From the NCBI GenBank assembly GCA_025677815.1, contig JAIXMP010000010.1, positions 1,116,001 through 1,180,000 of the forward strand: DNA of 64,000 nucleotides, given 5' to 3'. Made by a program: the position numbers and the translations under genes. Source of the stretch: Phascolomyces articulosus. Taxonomy: Eukaryota; Mucoromycota; Mucoromycetes; Mucorales; Lichtheimiaceae. Under the pieces are notes generated by a model. That model worked only from the letters and a program-made list of their open reading frames with translations. It had not been told where the DNA came from and made no database searches. Below, piece after piece: positions 27,109 through 38,999 of the stretch (position 1 is the first letter of the stretch; each line of letters opens with the position of its first letter).

Positions 27109-29285
27109 ATGAATTTTTTAAAAACAATATCACAAACAAGCACTCTTGTAGCAAGCATATACTTTTTATTCTTTCTTATTTTTATGATTGCTTCTCCGAT
27201 TCTTGTCCTAGGTGAATATCTTTATGATCATCACAATGCTTTATATAAAGAACTTGGTCATCCAACTTTTCGATTATCCAAAAATATTTTATTTGGCGTT
27301 TATTCTGGAGGAAGCTCCCACTGTAGCTGGGTAGGACGTATCCTGAATGAGTTATCATTACGTGGTCATGATGTTACATATGCAGCAAGTGTAAGTTTGC
27401 TTGTGGATATCATTGTAGTTTATCAAAACACATTGCTACTAGACTTTTTATGTCTGTAAATTTTAGTAACAAAAAAATATAACAATGCATAATTTTACAG
27501 GAGGAACATCTGAAATTTGTTGAGCAGTATCCACGTATTAATACCATATCCCTTGGTCCAGTGCCTTACTCGATCGATAACATCCATGATTCTACTTCTA
27601 CACCAAGGCAATGGAAACGAATTAGAGATGAATACAGGTTAATTATTGACAACTACGATAAAAGTAAGAACACAATAACTTATTCCTCAATACTCTTTTC
27701 ATATATATTAATGTAAAATAGAAATAATACTTTTTTTATCTAATACAATAACACACTTTATTTTCTGTCATATTTAACAGCCTATAAAGATATGCAATCG
27801 ATTATGACATCTCATGCAATTGACGCTGTTATCTGTGACAACCTTTTTATTGAATGTATCGATGGAGCGCGTGACGCTGGAATACCGTTGATTTTAACCA
27901 CTATTGAGATTGATGCACAAGGTAAAATAGAGAACAATTGATGTATATTAATAAAATACATATATATATGTATACAACCCTAATGGATACTTCATCATAA
28001 TCATTATTGAAACCTTTTTATCTATAATTTTATACACTACTAATGACAACAAACAACATTTTATATACTAGACGTAGTAGCACCATATATAAATAAGAGG
28101 GAATTAGAAATGCTACTTGAAGATAATAATATAGTTGAATACAAGTCTTTCAAAAAACGTTTCTACATGAAATTTCTTTCTCCTGTCAATATTTTTTGGA
28201 AAATTGGATCTCTATTGGTCAATTTGAATGCAAAACGCAATGTACCCCTTTGGCAACTCTCTTCAGCAACGAATAAAGATGCACTTACAATAGTGAATAA
28301 TTTATTCGGTGGTACTGAACGAGCTCGATCTATGCATCCACTTGTAGAAATGATTGGTCCTATTTTCAACAGCCACTATGATCCGCTATCACCAGATATC
28401 CAAGAATTTCTTGATATACATCAACGTGTAGTCTTCGTCGCATTAAAGCAACATCAAGAGGATGCAAGTCGTACAATGACAACAAAATCACAAGATCTAA
28501 TGATGGAGCGTATTTTTTTAGAACTCTTACATATGCAAGAGATTGGGTTTATTGATGGCTTAATCTGGGATATTGGAAAATCGAGTCATCATCACATGTT
28601 ACTATCAGACGCAAGCAGTAGTTTTGTCACTCGTTCAGGAAGTAAATTTAATGTGACAGGTCTCTGGCAACAACATTATCCTCATGTACGGCTCCTTGCT
28701 CAGGCACCTCAGTTCTCCATCCTCAAGCATCCATCTACAATCACTTTTGTCTCTCATGGTGAGAGTATATCCTTGTTCGAATCCCTTTATGCAGGCAAAC
28801 GTACCGTGATCATGCCATTTTTCAAGAATCATCAGTCCGGGAATGCAATCCATTTTGAAAGTCGGAGACTTGGAAGTTATCTTAGGATGTATCAGCACCA
28901 AAGAAATAGTGTTTCTATTGGCAATAAGGATGAATTTGAGCCTCTACAACGAGTTATTCAAGATAAGGATGGTGGTATTCAAAGAAATGTGGATCGCTAC
29001 CAAACATTAATACAAATTCATGCAAAGCACGGAATTGTAAAAGGAGCTGATTTGGTTGAGGAAGCTATATTTACCAGCGACAAGGATGGGTACTTACAAC
29101 ATCGTCATGACGTGGCCAGGAAACTCTCTTTCCTCAAAGCAAATAATTATGACTTGTATATTTGCCTTTCTGGTATGGTATTTAGCATAGCATGGATAGT
29201 TCGATATGTATATATAAAAATACTGAGGACGTACTATATACTACTTTTGGTTACTGGCAAAATTAATAAAGTCAAGCTACCTTAA
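27109..29285 (+). CDS. UDP-glycosyltransferase (GT1 family), membrane-anchored
   Basis: Four exons: 27109-27390, 27501-27663, 27781-27921, 28072-29285. They sum to 1,800 nt (599 residues). The N-terminus has a signal anchor (ASIYFLFFLIFMIASPILVL). The acceptor-binding half follows: NILFGVYSGGSSHCSWVGRI and RGHDVTYAAS resemble the UGT start, and AVICDNLFIECIDGARDAGI is also present. The donor half carries LAQAPQFSILKHPS, equivalent to the WxPQxxxLxHP motif, and FVSHGESISLFESLYAGKR, equivalent to the THGGxxS signature. It ends with a C-terminal helix (CLSGMVFSIAWIVRYVYI). Such enzymes move a sugar from a UDP-sugar to a lipid or small molecule. The second Gly of the signature and the usual Asp of the DQ pair are replaced (HGE, NHQ), so donor or activity may differ. 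It sits between two copies of the small Ser/Thr-rich gene. Confidence 0.88.
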
Positions 29286-29457
29286 AAACAATCATTTGGT
29301 ACATAATAAACAATATTTCGTTTCTTGTTAAATTTATAAACATTTTTAAATTTATTACGTATTTGATTATATTTACATAAGATCTATCTAAAAGGTTCAT
29401 TATGTTGCTGTAGTATAACACTTCTACATATTAACATTGACTATTTATCCAAAGCTT

Positions 29458-29718
29458 TTATTTGCGGTACAAAAGATAATCAGCGTAGGCTGTAGCACTT
29501 GGACCAGTAGGAGAAAGAGTATGGAAAAGTCCCCCTTTGGATTTTTGTTTCAATGGGTGGCTTGACGATGATGCAGTTGTAGATTGATGATGTTCTTCAA
29601 TTGAACTTTGAGTAGCAACACTGCTACTTTTTGATCCAGAAACTCCATGAGTATAAAAGGAAATAGGTTGATCCAAAGACTTGGAAACTTGAATTGATAC
29701 TTGAGATGAGGCAGACAT
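29458..29718 (-). CDS. Small conserved Ser/Thr-rich protein, copy C
   Basis: An 86-residue single-exon paralogue, nearly identical to copy B (MSASSQVSIQVSKSLDQPIS at the start, YADYLLYRK at the end). The coding DNA shows few changes from copy B, so this duplication is recent or homogenised by gene conversion. The TATA and upstream blocks are shared. Copies B and C point the same way on either side of the oppositely read glycosyltransferase gene. Confidence 0.8.
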   Translation of the reverse strand: MSASSQVSIQVSKSLDQPISFYTHGVSGSKSSSVATQSSIEEHHQSTTASSSSHPLKQKSKGGLFHTLSPTGPSATAYADYLLYRK

Positions 29719-29783
29719 TATTACTGGTATTGTTTCTTGTGATTTATATAGAATGATATAAATGAAATTGAGTTGAGTTGAGT

Positions 29784-29813
29784 TGATTTGATTTGATTTG
29801 ATTTGATTTGATT
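29784..29813 (-). repeat. (TGATT)6 pentanucleotide repeat in the leader of copy C
   Basis: Six TGATT units at the position that holds thirteen in copy B, bounded by the same GAGTTGAGT and TGAGTAATGAG flanks. Confidence 0.95.
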
Positions 29814-29839
29814 TGAGTAATGAGTTTGATTCAATTGGA

Positions 29840-30060
29840 TTGTGGAGTATTTATACAAAAATGGATCACCATGACAATTTCTTTGATTGATTACAGATAT
29901 TTTTGAAATTACGTGATTGCCATTATGTTTAATTTATAATCTGATCCGCAGTCTCTTTTTGCCTTCCCATTATAATCTTATCATCTGATCATATTCCAAT
30001 GGCATAAATATGTGGCGTCATTACTTAAAATGGTAACCATGGTTACATCATATTCACCAA
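29840..30060 (-). promoter_or_regulatory. Conserved promoter of copy C with a 14-bp palindrome
   Basis: TATA box (TATAAAT on the gene strand, 29849-29855) and upstream blocks matching copies A and B. GTAACCATGGTTAC at 30033-30046 is a perfect palindrome. Copy B has the imperfect GCAACCATTGTTAC at the equivalent place. It could be a dimeric factor site. Confidence 0.6.
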
Positions 30061-30752
30061 CAGCTACGAAAGTGCCATTTCATTATTAAGCGTCATTAAT
30101 CTCCAGTTCCAATTATTTTTTAACACATCATTTCCGCCATAATTATAAACTAGGATCACTGCGCTCATATTGACATTAAAGTATCATCATAATACATCCC
30201 CTTTTTTACGCTATCCTGAGTGAACAAATGTGCAGTCTGGTATAAAGTACACAGGATTTTTTGTTTATTTACGGCCACAAGATCCTAATCTATTTTTCGC
30301 CTATGAAAGTACTTTTTCGTTTACAAAGAGCAGATTTTTTCGTTTACGAAGTGAAATATTTTAGCTTCAAAAAAGCTTCTTCTCTAAATGTGCTTCCCGA
30401 ACGAAAAACAAAAAGTCAAAAAGCTGATTTTGGGTGTCTAAAGCTACTTTTTTTTCAACTTTTCGTAATTTCCGAACGGGTCCTAAAGCCTATTTACTGT
30501 ACGAAAAACCGAGGTAAAAATAGTAGTAGTTCCATATGATATTGATTGATTTGGAAAAACAATAGGGGTTTTATCATAATAATTTATTTGTAGATATAAA
30601 ATAAAAAACATACGTAAGACTGAAAGATGATGTTTTATAAAAGAATGACAACGATAGTAGCAGTATAAACCTGTATATTATGTATACGCAGTTCAAATAC
30701 TATTTTTTCGATGATGCTTTATCAGCAGTGCTTCATTATATGATACAGATTT
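30061..30752. other. Intergenic stretch with a possible transposon fragment
   Basis: About 30295-30500 is repetitive in feel: TTTTTCGTTTACAAAG and TTTTTTCGTTTACGAAG lie near each other, and GAACGGGTCC resembles ends of hAT-like MITEs. The open frame across it has no protein features. No gene is supported. Confidence 0.35.
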
Positions 30753-31187
30753 TTATTTTGTCGTTCGAGAGGATGGTTTGTCCTTATCCAAAGGCGGAAT
30801 ACAAACAGAAAAGGCTGTACCCTCTTGATTTCTGCAGCACTTGTCAAATTCTTCTTCGTAACCTCGAGTGACAATACAAGATTGGGTAGGGGCATAACGA
30901 TAGTATGCATTTTTATTGTTTTCGATATCGCAACAATAAACCGATGCAGGATTCCAGAAGACCACATCACTACTAGGTCCAGCATGACAGGTACAGTAGC
31001 TACCTTTAAGATGTTCAGTGAGAGGATCCTCTAAAATACCAAGTGGACCTCCTTCAACAAGACTGTTTGAACTAAGTATGCAATTGCCAGTAATCAAAAA
31101 TAACAATAGAAATAAAAGAGTTGACGATGGAAATAGAGTAAATAAAAAAAAGTTAAGCTGCTGTCTTATTGTCTTCATTGGCATCAA
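30753..31187 (-). CDS. Small cysteine-rich secreted protein
   Basis: An intact 144-residue single-exon protein and the reference member of a three-copy local family. A signal peptide (FFLFTLFPSSTLLFLLLFLI) leads to EGGPLGILEDPLTEH. The mature domain has a spaced Cys pattern: YCTCHAGPSSDVVFWN, then YCCDIENNKNAYY, then PTQSCIV, DKCCRNQEG and FSVCIPP, which makes eight Cys, probably four disulfides. The tail DKDKPSSRTTK is polar. Short, secreted and Cys-rich is the plan of many fungal surface, antimicrobial or effector-like proteins. I do not recognise the family and assign no activity. The start could be any of three Met within the first four codons. The broken paralogues are at 3361-3723 and 31807-32195. 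Confidence 0.75.
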   Translation of the reverse strand: MMPMKTIRQQLNFFLFTLFPSSTLLFLLLFLITGNCILSSNSLVEGGPLGILEDPLTEHLKGSYCTCHAGPSSDVVFWNPASVYCCDIENNKNAYYRYAPTQSCIVTRGYEEEFDKCCRNQEGTAFSVCIPPLDKDKPSSRTTK

Positions 31188-31806
31188 GTTAAAAGATATT
31201 ATGCTTTTTAGGCAGTGTTTTTACGGAAAAAGAAAAAGAATGGAGGGAGAGAGAGAGAGAAGAGGGAAAAAAAATACGAAATTTTCATTAATTTATAATG
31301 ATTACCCCCTGATATGATACGAAGAAACAGCTGCAGAATTAGGTTTATATACAAGTATATTTTGAACTATACGGCGCCACAATGAAGCTTATTAAAGAGA
31401 ATGTGTAATAACACTATCTTGACAAGATCGGGGCCTTGCATAGTATTTTGATTTTGTTCAGTCTAGTTGTAGGGCATACACCATTTACCAAAAACAATTT
31501 TACTACCACTGTCCCCACTTAAGCTTGTCAATAGAATATCAGTAGTTTACTATTTTTTGATAAAAAAAGTCTTCACTGCAATTATTTTTGTTGGGATCAA
31601 AATATAAAAAGATTGCAAGATGCCTTATTATCAGTTCATTTTTATAGCGATTATAAGATATATATTTTTATAAAATATACCAATACAAAAAAAAAAAAAA
31701 AATAGCACAGTACTGGTACATTCAGCGTATAAATCTAATTGATGGGTTGTTATCACAGTGTGTATTATCGTTGGAGTTATGATGATGGTTGTTTCTTGTT
31801 ATCTAA
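31188..31806. other. Intergenic stretch between two cysteine-rich paralogues
   Basis: Probable promoter of the intact gene: a purine-rich AGGGAGAGAGAG run near 31240-31265 reads as a CT tract on the gene strand. No gene is seen. Confidence 0.45.
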
Positions 31807-32195
31807 TTAAGTCAGAAGATAAATGCCAAGCGCTGAACTTCTGCTTTCACAGTAATTTTTAAATTCTTTCTTGATAATCATGATTGACTTCACAAAACGC
31901 TTCTTGAATATGGCAAACGCATGTGTTATTCTTGTTCTTGATGTCACAACACTCAATAGTATCTAAATTCCAGTAAATGGCATCACTTCCAGGACCAGCA
32001 CCACAAAAACACGAGTAAAGAAGACCTATAGCAGGCTGGTCTAAAACACCGAGTGGCCCACCAACAGCAGCATAGGTAGGATCGATAAAATTAATAAAGA
32101 TAAAAAGAAGTGATACGTAATAATAATGATAGCAAGAAAAGAGTAGATGATGTATTAAACAATATATTCATAATGTTTTGTCTGGTTGCAGTCAT
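31807..32195 (-). pseudogene. Broken cysteine-rich secreted protein gene (two frameshifts)
   Basis: Aligned to the intact paralogue at 30753-31187. The start at 32195 gives MTATRQNIMNILFNTSS and a hydrophobic signal, but this frame stops near 32096. The mature part resumes in another frame: TYAAVGGPLGVLDQP, CFCGAGPGSDAIYWN, ECCDIKNKNN. It stops again near 31870, while the end of the domain (EFKNYCESRSSALGIY, stop at 31807) is in the third frame. Two single-base shifts are therefore needed, one in a TTA repeat and one in an AAAGAATTTAAAAA run. Both sites are slippage-prone, so assembly error must be excluded, but a pseudogene is the simplest reading. Confidence 0.7.
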
Positions 32196-33277
32196 ACTAT
32201 TAATATCGTTTTTTTTTTTTTTGAAAATCGAAGGGATACAAAAAACAAGAGGAAGAGAATGTAAATTGATGACCCCTTAAAGGTGCAGTTTTTTTTTCTT
32301 GATGCTTCATAAGTAACTAAAAAACACATCCCGTTAATAATGTCTATCAATGTTTAAAATATGTACAATCCGATGTATTTATCCAATATTACATATTTTT
32401 CCATAATTATTAATTGATAATAAAATCAGGCATAGTTATCTTACTATCGTCATCTTACTATCTTAATCAATAACGGTATTGAGGAATATATCCCATACTA
32501 TTTTTTGGGTACGTATCCATTCATACGTAGGGGGGTCCTTAAATTTTTTTTTACGATGTAACGATGAAACTCTATCGCCAATTCAGTGCATATCATTTTA
32601 CATAGAACCCTCCCTCCCGGTTCTTGTTGATTGAAATTAACTTACAAGTAGTATGTTATTATCCAAAAGTGCCATTGACAGAATAATTGCATTAGCCCAT
32701 TTATATGCTTCATCATATTCTAATATTTACAGAATAGGGGATGATTATTTATTTCTATACCGACAAGGACGGTATTGCTTTTTTATTATATATCTCCTAT
32801 ACCGCACTCCATCTATCAGTACCAGATATAGTAATATGCTGCAACTGCAACAGAAACAAAAAAAAAATAGTATAATTGTACAACAAACATACTATTTAAC
32901 TTATTTAAAAAAAACCCTTATTTGACCTAGTATCCATTTTTATCCGTATGTCAGTATTTTTAAAACAGATTATATTGAGTAAAACAAAAAAAAAAGAATA
33001 GGCACTACGTATAAGAATACAAACAAACAAAAAAACAAAGAATTCTAAAATATTTGGGGGAAAAGCAAGAAAATCTAAAAGTAGTATAACAGGGATAATG
33101 GAGGAGGGTATCATGGAACATAATATAGTACGACTGTTCAACAGTATATATTTTGAAGGGAGGGGTTTGGTTAAAAAAGAAATAATGATAATGAAGGATC
33201 TAGTATTACGAGGAACGACGGTCTATGTGTGATTGATAGCAATGTTACTTATCTTCCAATTGGCAAAGCATAATTAT
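32196..33277. other. AT-rich intergenic stretch
   Basis: No supported gene. Short frames at 32653-32925 and 32905-33141 are Tyr/Ile/Leu-rich translations of AT-rich DNA. Confidence 0.45.
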
Positions 33278-33673
33278 TTATATGAATTTCCATGAAATAG
33301 GGATACGACCTTGTTCCTTGTCACCAATCATATCATATGCGTCTTCACTAAAGTCAAGATCATTTTGGGCGCACCCTGGGCAAGTATCCACCACTTTGAC
33401 AGTGACTGAACCATTGGGACCCGTTGCCTTGATCTTTTTACCACACATTTCACCGTTACTCATCCAATAAGGATTCATGGCTACTACCAAATCGCTGTCC
33501 GTGTCCACCTCGCCGCACGAACCGAGACCAGGAGCATAATAGGTACCATCTCCTTTAAACTTTTTCCCAACAACACCAAGGCGTTCAAGAATTGGCAGGC
33601 CATGTACGGATTGCAATGACACATTTAAAAATACATATAATGTTGCAATGAATGACACAATAGATAATTGCAT
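33278..33673 (-). CDS. Secreted double-psi beta-barrel protein, second copy
   Basis: A 131-residue single-exon paralogue of the gene at 2163. A signal peptide (LSIVSFIATLYVFLNVSL) ends near VHGLP. The barrel domain reads FKGDGTYYAPGLGSCGEVD, VVAMNPYWMSNGEMCGKKI, VVDTCPGCAQNDLDFSEDAY, and GRIPISWKF. All barrel hallmarks and the paired Cys are kept. The mature domain differs from the first copy at many positions, more than the Ser/Thr-rich copies differ, so this pair is older or evolves faster. Possible roles are as for the first copy. Confidence 0.85.
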   Translation of the reverse strand: MQLSIVSFIATLYVFLNVSLQSVHGLPILERLGVVGKKFKGDGTYYAPGLGSCGEVDTDSDLVVAMNPYWMSNGEMCGKKIKATGPNGSVTVKVVDTCPGCAQNDLDFSEDAYDMIGDKEQGRIPISWKFI

Positions 33674-35570
33674 TTTTCTTTCTTTTTGTTATAAAAAATA
33701 AAATGGAGGAAAAAAAAAGTAAACAAGATTATTATACTGGTTGGGTATAGAAATAGGAAAGAATGATGTTTGTTAAAAAAAATAGTGAAGTATCTTCTAC
33801 TTATATATACCAATTTTTGATTTTATTATTCAATAATATTACAGACCTGAATCACAACGACAATAGCTCTCGTTACGATAATATACAATATTACAACCGT
33901 TCCATACTCTCATCTTCAAGTAATAAACTAACTTCATTATTTAAAAAGAATTACACAGTTCTCATTGACATTGATAATGGTGGCATAAAGAAAATATTTG
34001 AATAAATTATGGTACGGGCACTGTATTGCTTGATTATTATATGTCATTTAAGGCATAATTATGTGGGAAATAGACAACATGTTTATTGTATTAAAAAACA
34101 ATAAACTCATTGTGGAGGGACATGACGTTCATAAGAGCAGTAAAAAAAACTGGTCTAATTAGAATTAGTTGTTGCCTGGAATCATAATGATGTAGTCTAA
34201 AAAACAATCATAATGGCAATTTAACTTTTATTCTGCCAAATGCAGTTTTACAGTATGAGTGTGTGTCGTTTTGTTATAATATATATAATAATAATTTATC
34301 AAGACCAATCGATTGAAAGCTTATTAATTGCAACATAACAAAGAATAGAAGAAGAAAAGGGTTTCCCATCTTTAGAAAATAAAAAAGAGTACTGACACCA
34401 TTTTAGTAGCATGGGATGAGATATGATGCTGGATATAGGCGACTCATATAAAAATAAGATTTGGTATCAAAGATATAAAGAATTATCTTTTCATTAAATA
34501 TAATATAATATTACAATTACTGAAGGAAATATAAAAAAATAAATTACCTTTTAGTGTATAACAATAAAAGTATTCTAGAGGCATTCAACAAGAATGAGTT
34601 CAATATAAAGTGTAACTCATTTTATGGAACTATGCGTTCTTTGTATATAGTAAACGAATGAAAGAGAAAAAGAATTAGATTGTTCCATATACATATCAGG
34701 ATTAAATTGTTTTATGATATAATTTTTGTTTTGTAAATAAATAATTCTATGGCTATTGAAGTAATAGTATATTTAATATTAGTTGAAGATAAGTGTGTTA
34801 CTACAAATAGTTATTATATATATCAATGTTCAGGCGTAAATCTTGTCCGAGATGCCTGAAATATTTGCCTACGAGACATAGAAAAACACAATTCAGCTAC
34901 TACTAACGAGCTAGTCCACCCACCCCTTTTTTTCCATATATACCTCTGATTGCCACTTTTTATTATTTTGAACTTATGTAATCTTTGTGTTTTTCTATCT
35001 GTGTCACTTTTTAGTATACAACAACTAGATTTAGTGTTATATAATGTGATGGTATCTTGTCTATTTTTTTAGGCTTTACATAAGAGTTCAAATGAGAATA
35101 TACAACGTATATTATCATATCCCCATAATATCGCCGCATGGCATTATAAAAATATATAAAAATGAATTTCTTTGCCTGGGGACGATAACAGCGTGGTATA
35201 TTTATAATTTATAAACACATGCGAAAAAAAAGAATTATTATTATCTACACAACAATATGAACAAAGTATGACAAAAGAAACAACGCGGAAAAATGGGAAA
35301 TGAAGATGATGAATAAAATAATATGTGGGGGAGTTTACAGCGAGCTAATAAAAAAAAGGAAATATTATAGAATGTATATATTAAGCGTAAAGGAACTCAT
35401 GTTTTTTTTTTCATTGGGGAAGAGGACAAATAATATAGTAAGTAATGGTAATGAAGAAGACGAAAAAAAAAGTCAATAGTGATGAATATATATATGAAAG
35501 AAAAATGATAAAGAAATGAGAAAGGAGGAGGATGGAAAGATATAGACAATATAGATTGTGAGACGCATGA
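33674..35570. other. Gene-poor AT-rich stretch
   Basis: I found no gene, RNA or transposon here. The sequence is dominated by A/T runs and TATA-like DNA. Confidence 0.5.
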
Positions 35571-36709
35571 TTATATGATATCTGCTGCTCGTGCAATACC
35601 ATCACTATACCAGACAGCGATTCCTTTACGTAATTCACGTTGCCAAACAACACCCCGATATTGAAACGTCCAGAAACTCCAATAACAAATCATGCCAAGA
35701 CCACCAATGACGGTCGCAAAATACCATCGAATCAGATTCATTGGATGTAATAAATTTGTTAAAATGTAACCATCATGTGTTGCCAAGGGGAGATAAAAAC
35801 TAGCCCAAGCAAGACCTACACCAAAGACAGTCCATATTCGATAAGCTATTAATCGAACACTCGCTCCAAATGCTGTTGCTTGGTTTTGAGATGTATCTTC
35901 GAGTTGACTTGTAAATTCCCATTGAATTAATCTAATTAATATTATTATTATTATTATTTGTTAATATTACGTATTATGTGATAACAGCCATCATTACCGG
36001 GGGATGGTCATAATATATTTATAAGATAACTGGGACTTACCCCCAAGCATTCCGTCTCTCAAGCATCAATAAACAAAAAGCAACAACAGAGAAATCAAGC
36101 GGCAGTCTTTCACTTCGAAAAACAAACATACCCATTAACCAGCCAGTCCAATAAAGGCAAGTGCCATAGACCACACAAAATCGCTCAAGTGATAACATGC
36201 CAAACAAATGAGCCACTAAATGCGAGATCTGGAAAAGCATATGAAAGAGTACAAAGATGGGAGGATAGGTGTGGGAGCGGGAAGAGGATGATGATGAAGA
36301 AGAAGAGAGTGAGAATAACGTATGCAACGAAGTCATAATGGCCAGCCAAGTTAAGAAATAAGTAGAAGGTGTATAAGAAATATGACTATATAAATCATGG
36401 TGATTCGTTATTAGGATGCGAATTGATTCATTTGGTTATTTATTTTGTTGTTATCGATGAAGAAGATATAATATACTAGATAGATACTTACATTGTATAA
36501 GTACTTTTAAGTATCGGTATTTCATGATGATGGTTGTCATTTTTTTCGTTATTGGAATTATAATGATCTGTATAATTATTATTTAAACCTTTTTGGCACA
36601 AAGAAGAAGTAGCTGTTTGAGTAGTTGTTGGAGAGATCACGCCCCATCGAGGAAGCGGATCGCAAAAGTAGATTCGTGATCGATTATTATAATGTTGAGG
36701 TAATGTCAT
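35571..36709 (-). CDS. Polytopic membrane protein of unknown function (six helices)
   Basis: Three exons: 36709-36492, 36385-36041, 35931-35571. They sum to 924 nt (307 residues). The first 70 residues are soluble and Asn/Thr-rich (FCDPLPRWGVISPTTTQT). About six hydrophobic helices follow: TYFLTWLAIMTSLHTLFSL, IFVLFHMLFQISHLVAHLF, CVVYGTCLYWTGWLMGMFVF, LDFSVVAFCLLML, IWTVFGVGLAWASFYLPL, and WYFATVIGGLGMICYWSFW. A soluble loop (LEDTSQNQATAFGAS) separates helices 4 and 5, and a Ser run lies between helices 1 and 2. The splice sites are canonical and in frame, which supports the model. I do not recognise the family. Confidence 0.7.
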
Positions 36710-38999
36710 TTCCAATTTATGAAACAAAAAGTGTTTCTCTTTCTCTCGTTTATTTTAATAAATAATAGTAAAAATAATAAAAATATACAAATAAAAATAT
36801 ATATAAAGAGAGAAAAAGAGAAAGAAGAAGAAAGTAGGTCATAAAAATATTAGCATGCTATTTTTTTTTTTGTGTATGAGTGAAATGATGAGTATGTGTT
36901 CGTGTGTGATGTTTTGTGTATTGTGAATTTGTTGTATGATGATTTTTTTTTGAAAATGACACGTGAAAAATTTATATGTCTCTCCAATAGTAACGATACT
37001 AAATGTTTTCCTCTTCTATTCTCATTTTTCATATGATATATATGTTTATTATCTATTATATATTAAGGTTCCCCTTTTCATCTCACTTGCCATACTGATA
37101 AAGTTATGTTGGGCTTTATACTGTACATATGAGTGGGGTTTCATTTGAATGAAGCTACTATTTAAAGGAAATTTCATCTTTGACAGACTTCTTTTGTCCA
37201 TAAACAACATTTCTTTTTTTTTTTTTTTCGCACATCACATCAATCGTGTGGTTATCTATATATTATTATAATAACACATGTCGTCATAATATAAAATTGT
37301 TGAATTTTACCAGCCACACACTTGGATCTATTTACAAACCATCCTTCCTCCTTTACCAATAAAAAAAAAACCTTGGGGTTAAAATCACGCCTTTTAACTA
37401 AGCATATGCTTTTTTAAGAATAGTAGATCATAATTATATGTTTTCCTCTATGTAAAAAGTTGTTGTCTATGTATAAAAACTAGCTAGTCTATATCCAATC
37501 GAAACTTTTTATATCATTGTGATAATAGAATATACTATGTTGACATTTATCATCTTTGAAAATCATATATAATAACAGGATTATAACTCAAAAAACCACG
37601 TTGGTGGTACACAAAACCTAGCATACTACATACGTCTTTTTATAATAAAGAAATCCTTGAAGTAGACAATCAAAGTGAATGGGGAATGGGGATAGTGTGT
37701 TACAAGAATAATCTAGATTTGATGAATAAAAGAGTTCATAAGTTATTTCTTCTTACCATTCGATTCTTTTTATTTTTATTATAACTATTATTTACAAGAA
37801 GATACTCTCATCATCATTGGTTGTCTACTATTCCTTACGATAACATATGGATGATCTTTTATGTATAAAAATTGGTTTTCGTGTAACCTGTCATTCATCT
37901 TATGTGGTCAATTCACTCCTTATTTCATCAGAATTATGATTTTTATAACTAGCTACAAATTAAAGTTAAAGGATAACCCATCCATCATTTATCAAAATAA
38001 CCTCAAGTTGAGATAATCATCATTGTTAAATAGGATGTTGATCATGACTTGCCAGCATATATATAAATATTATTATTTTGAAGAGCAACTTTCACTGAAT
38101 TACGTACGTACATACAATTTATATTGGATTGATCCTTCCATCAACAGTTATAAATATAAAAGGATCTTGATAAGAATACCACCTCTTCGCTTATATATTA
38201 TTTTAATCGATAGCCAGGATTTTTTTTACAGCCTAGAATGTTGATATATATACATAATAATATGATTAAAGGAGCAGATATACAGCATAACATAGTATGA
38301 AAAGAATAAATATTCACCAATGTGTTGGGAAAAAATTATCGAGTAATACTACTACTACCTTGTTTTTATTGATGCCCCTCAATCCTGTTGATAATAATGT
38401 ATATGTGTAGAATATATATAGTAAATTGTGATGATCGTCAGGAGAAGAATTAACCTGTATTCATTATTATTATATTTAGTAAAAGAAAACAAGGAAAAAA
38501 AAGGAGAAGGAAGTAAAGAAGGACAAAAAGATATGAGGATTCAGGGATGGCATATATTCTAATGATGGTAATGATTGAGGAGGAGAGGCCACTGTGTATA
38601 TACCTGCTTATAATTGATCAGTCCATTTCTCTATCATTTCAATATACACTAAGTCACTAATATATTCTTATGGTTGACTAGCATAAGTATTGTATTTTTT
38701 TTTTTAAAAAAAAAGCTATATAGTATAACAATCACCATCGACGAACAGGTCGTCCTTTCATAATAATGGTGGTGATGACAAAGGCATGTGTGGATATCGA
38801 ATATAAAGAGCATTTATTGTGAATATTATTATTATTATAGTTTTGATTTTGGTACACATAATATGTCTAGGGGAAAACAGAGCGACTATATTAAAGTGCT
38901 ACGAAAAAGTCTATGAAATTATGTGGGTGTTTAACCTGCACCTATACACAAATAAATAAGTATTTGTCGTTAGATGCTTAGTTCTAAAATTATATATCT
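36710..38999. other. Gene-poor AT-rich stretch
   Basis: Promoter side of the six-helix gene (GAAGAAAG purine runs near 36810-36840), then more than 2 kb without a supported gene, RNA or mobile element. Confidence 0.5.

Noticed and set aside
32653..33141. Two Tyr/Ile/Leu-rich frames on opposite strands
   Set aside because: Chance frames in AT-rich DNA between the secreted-protein genes.
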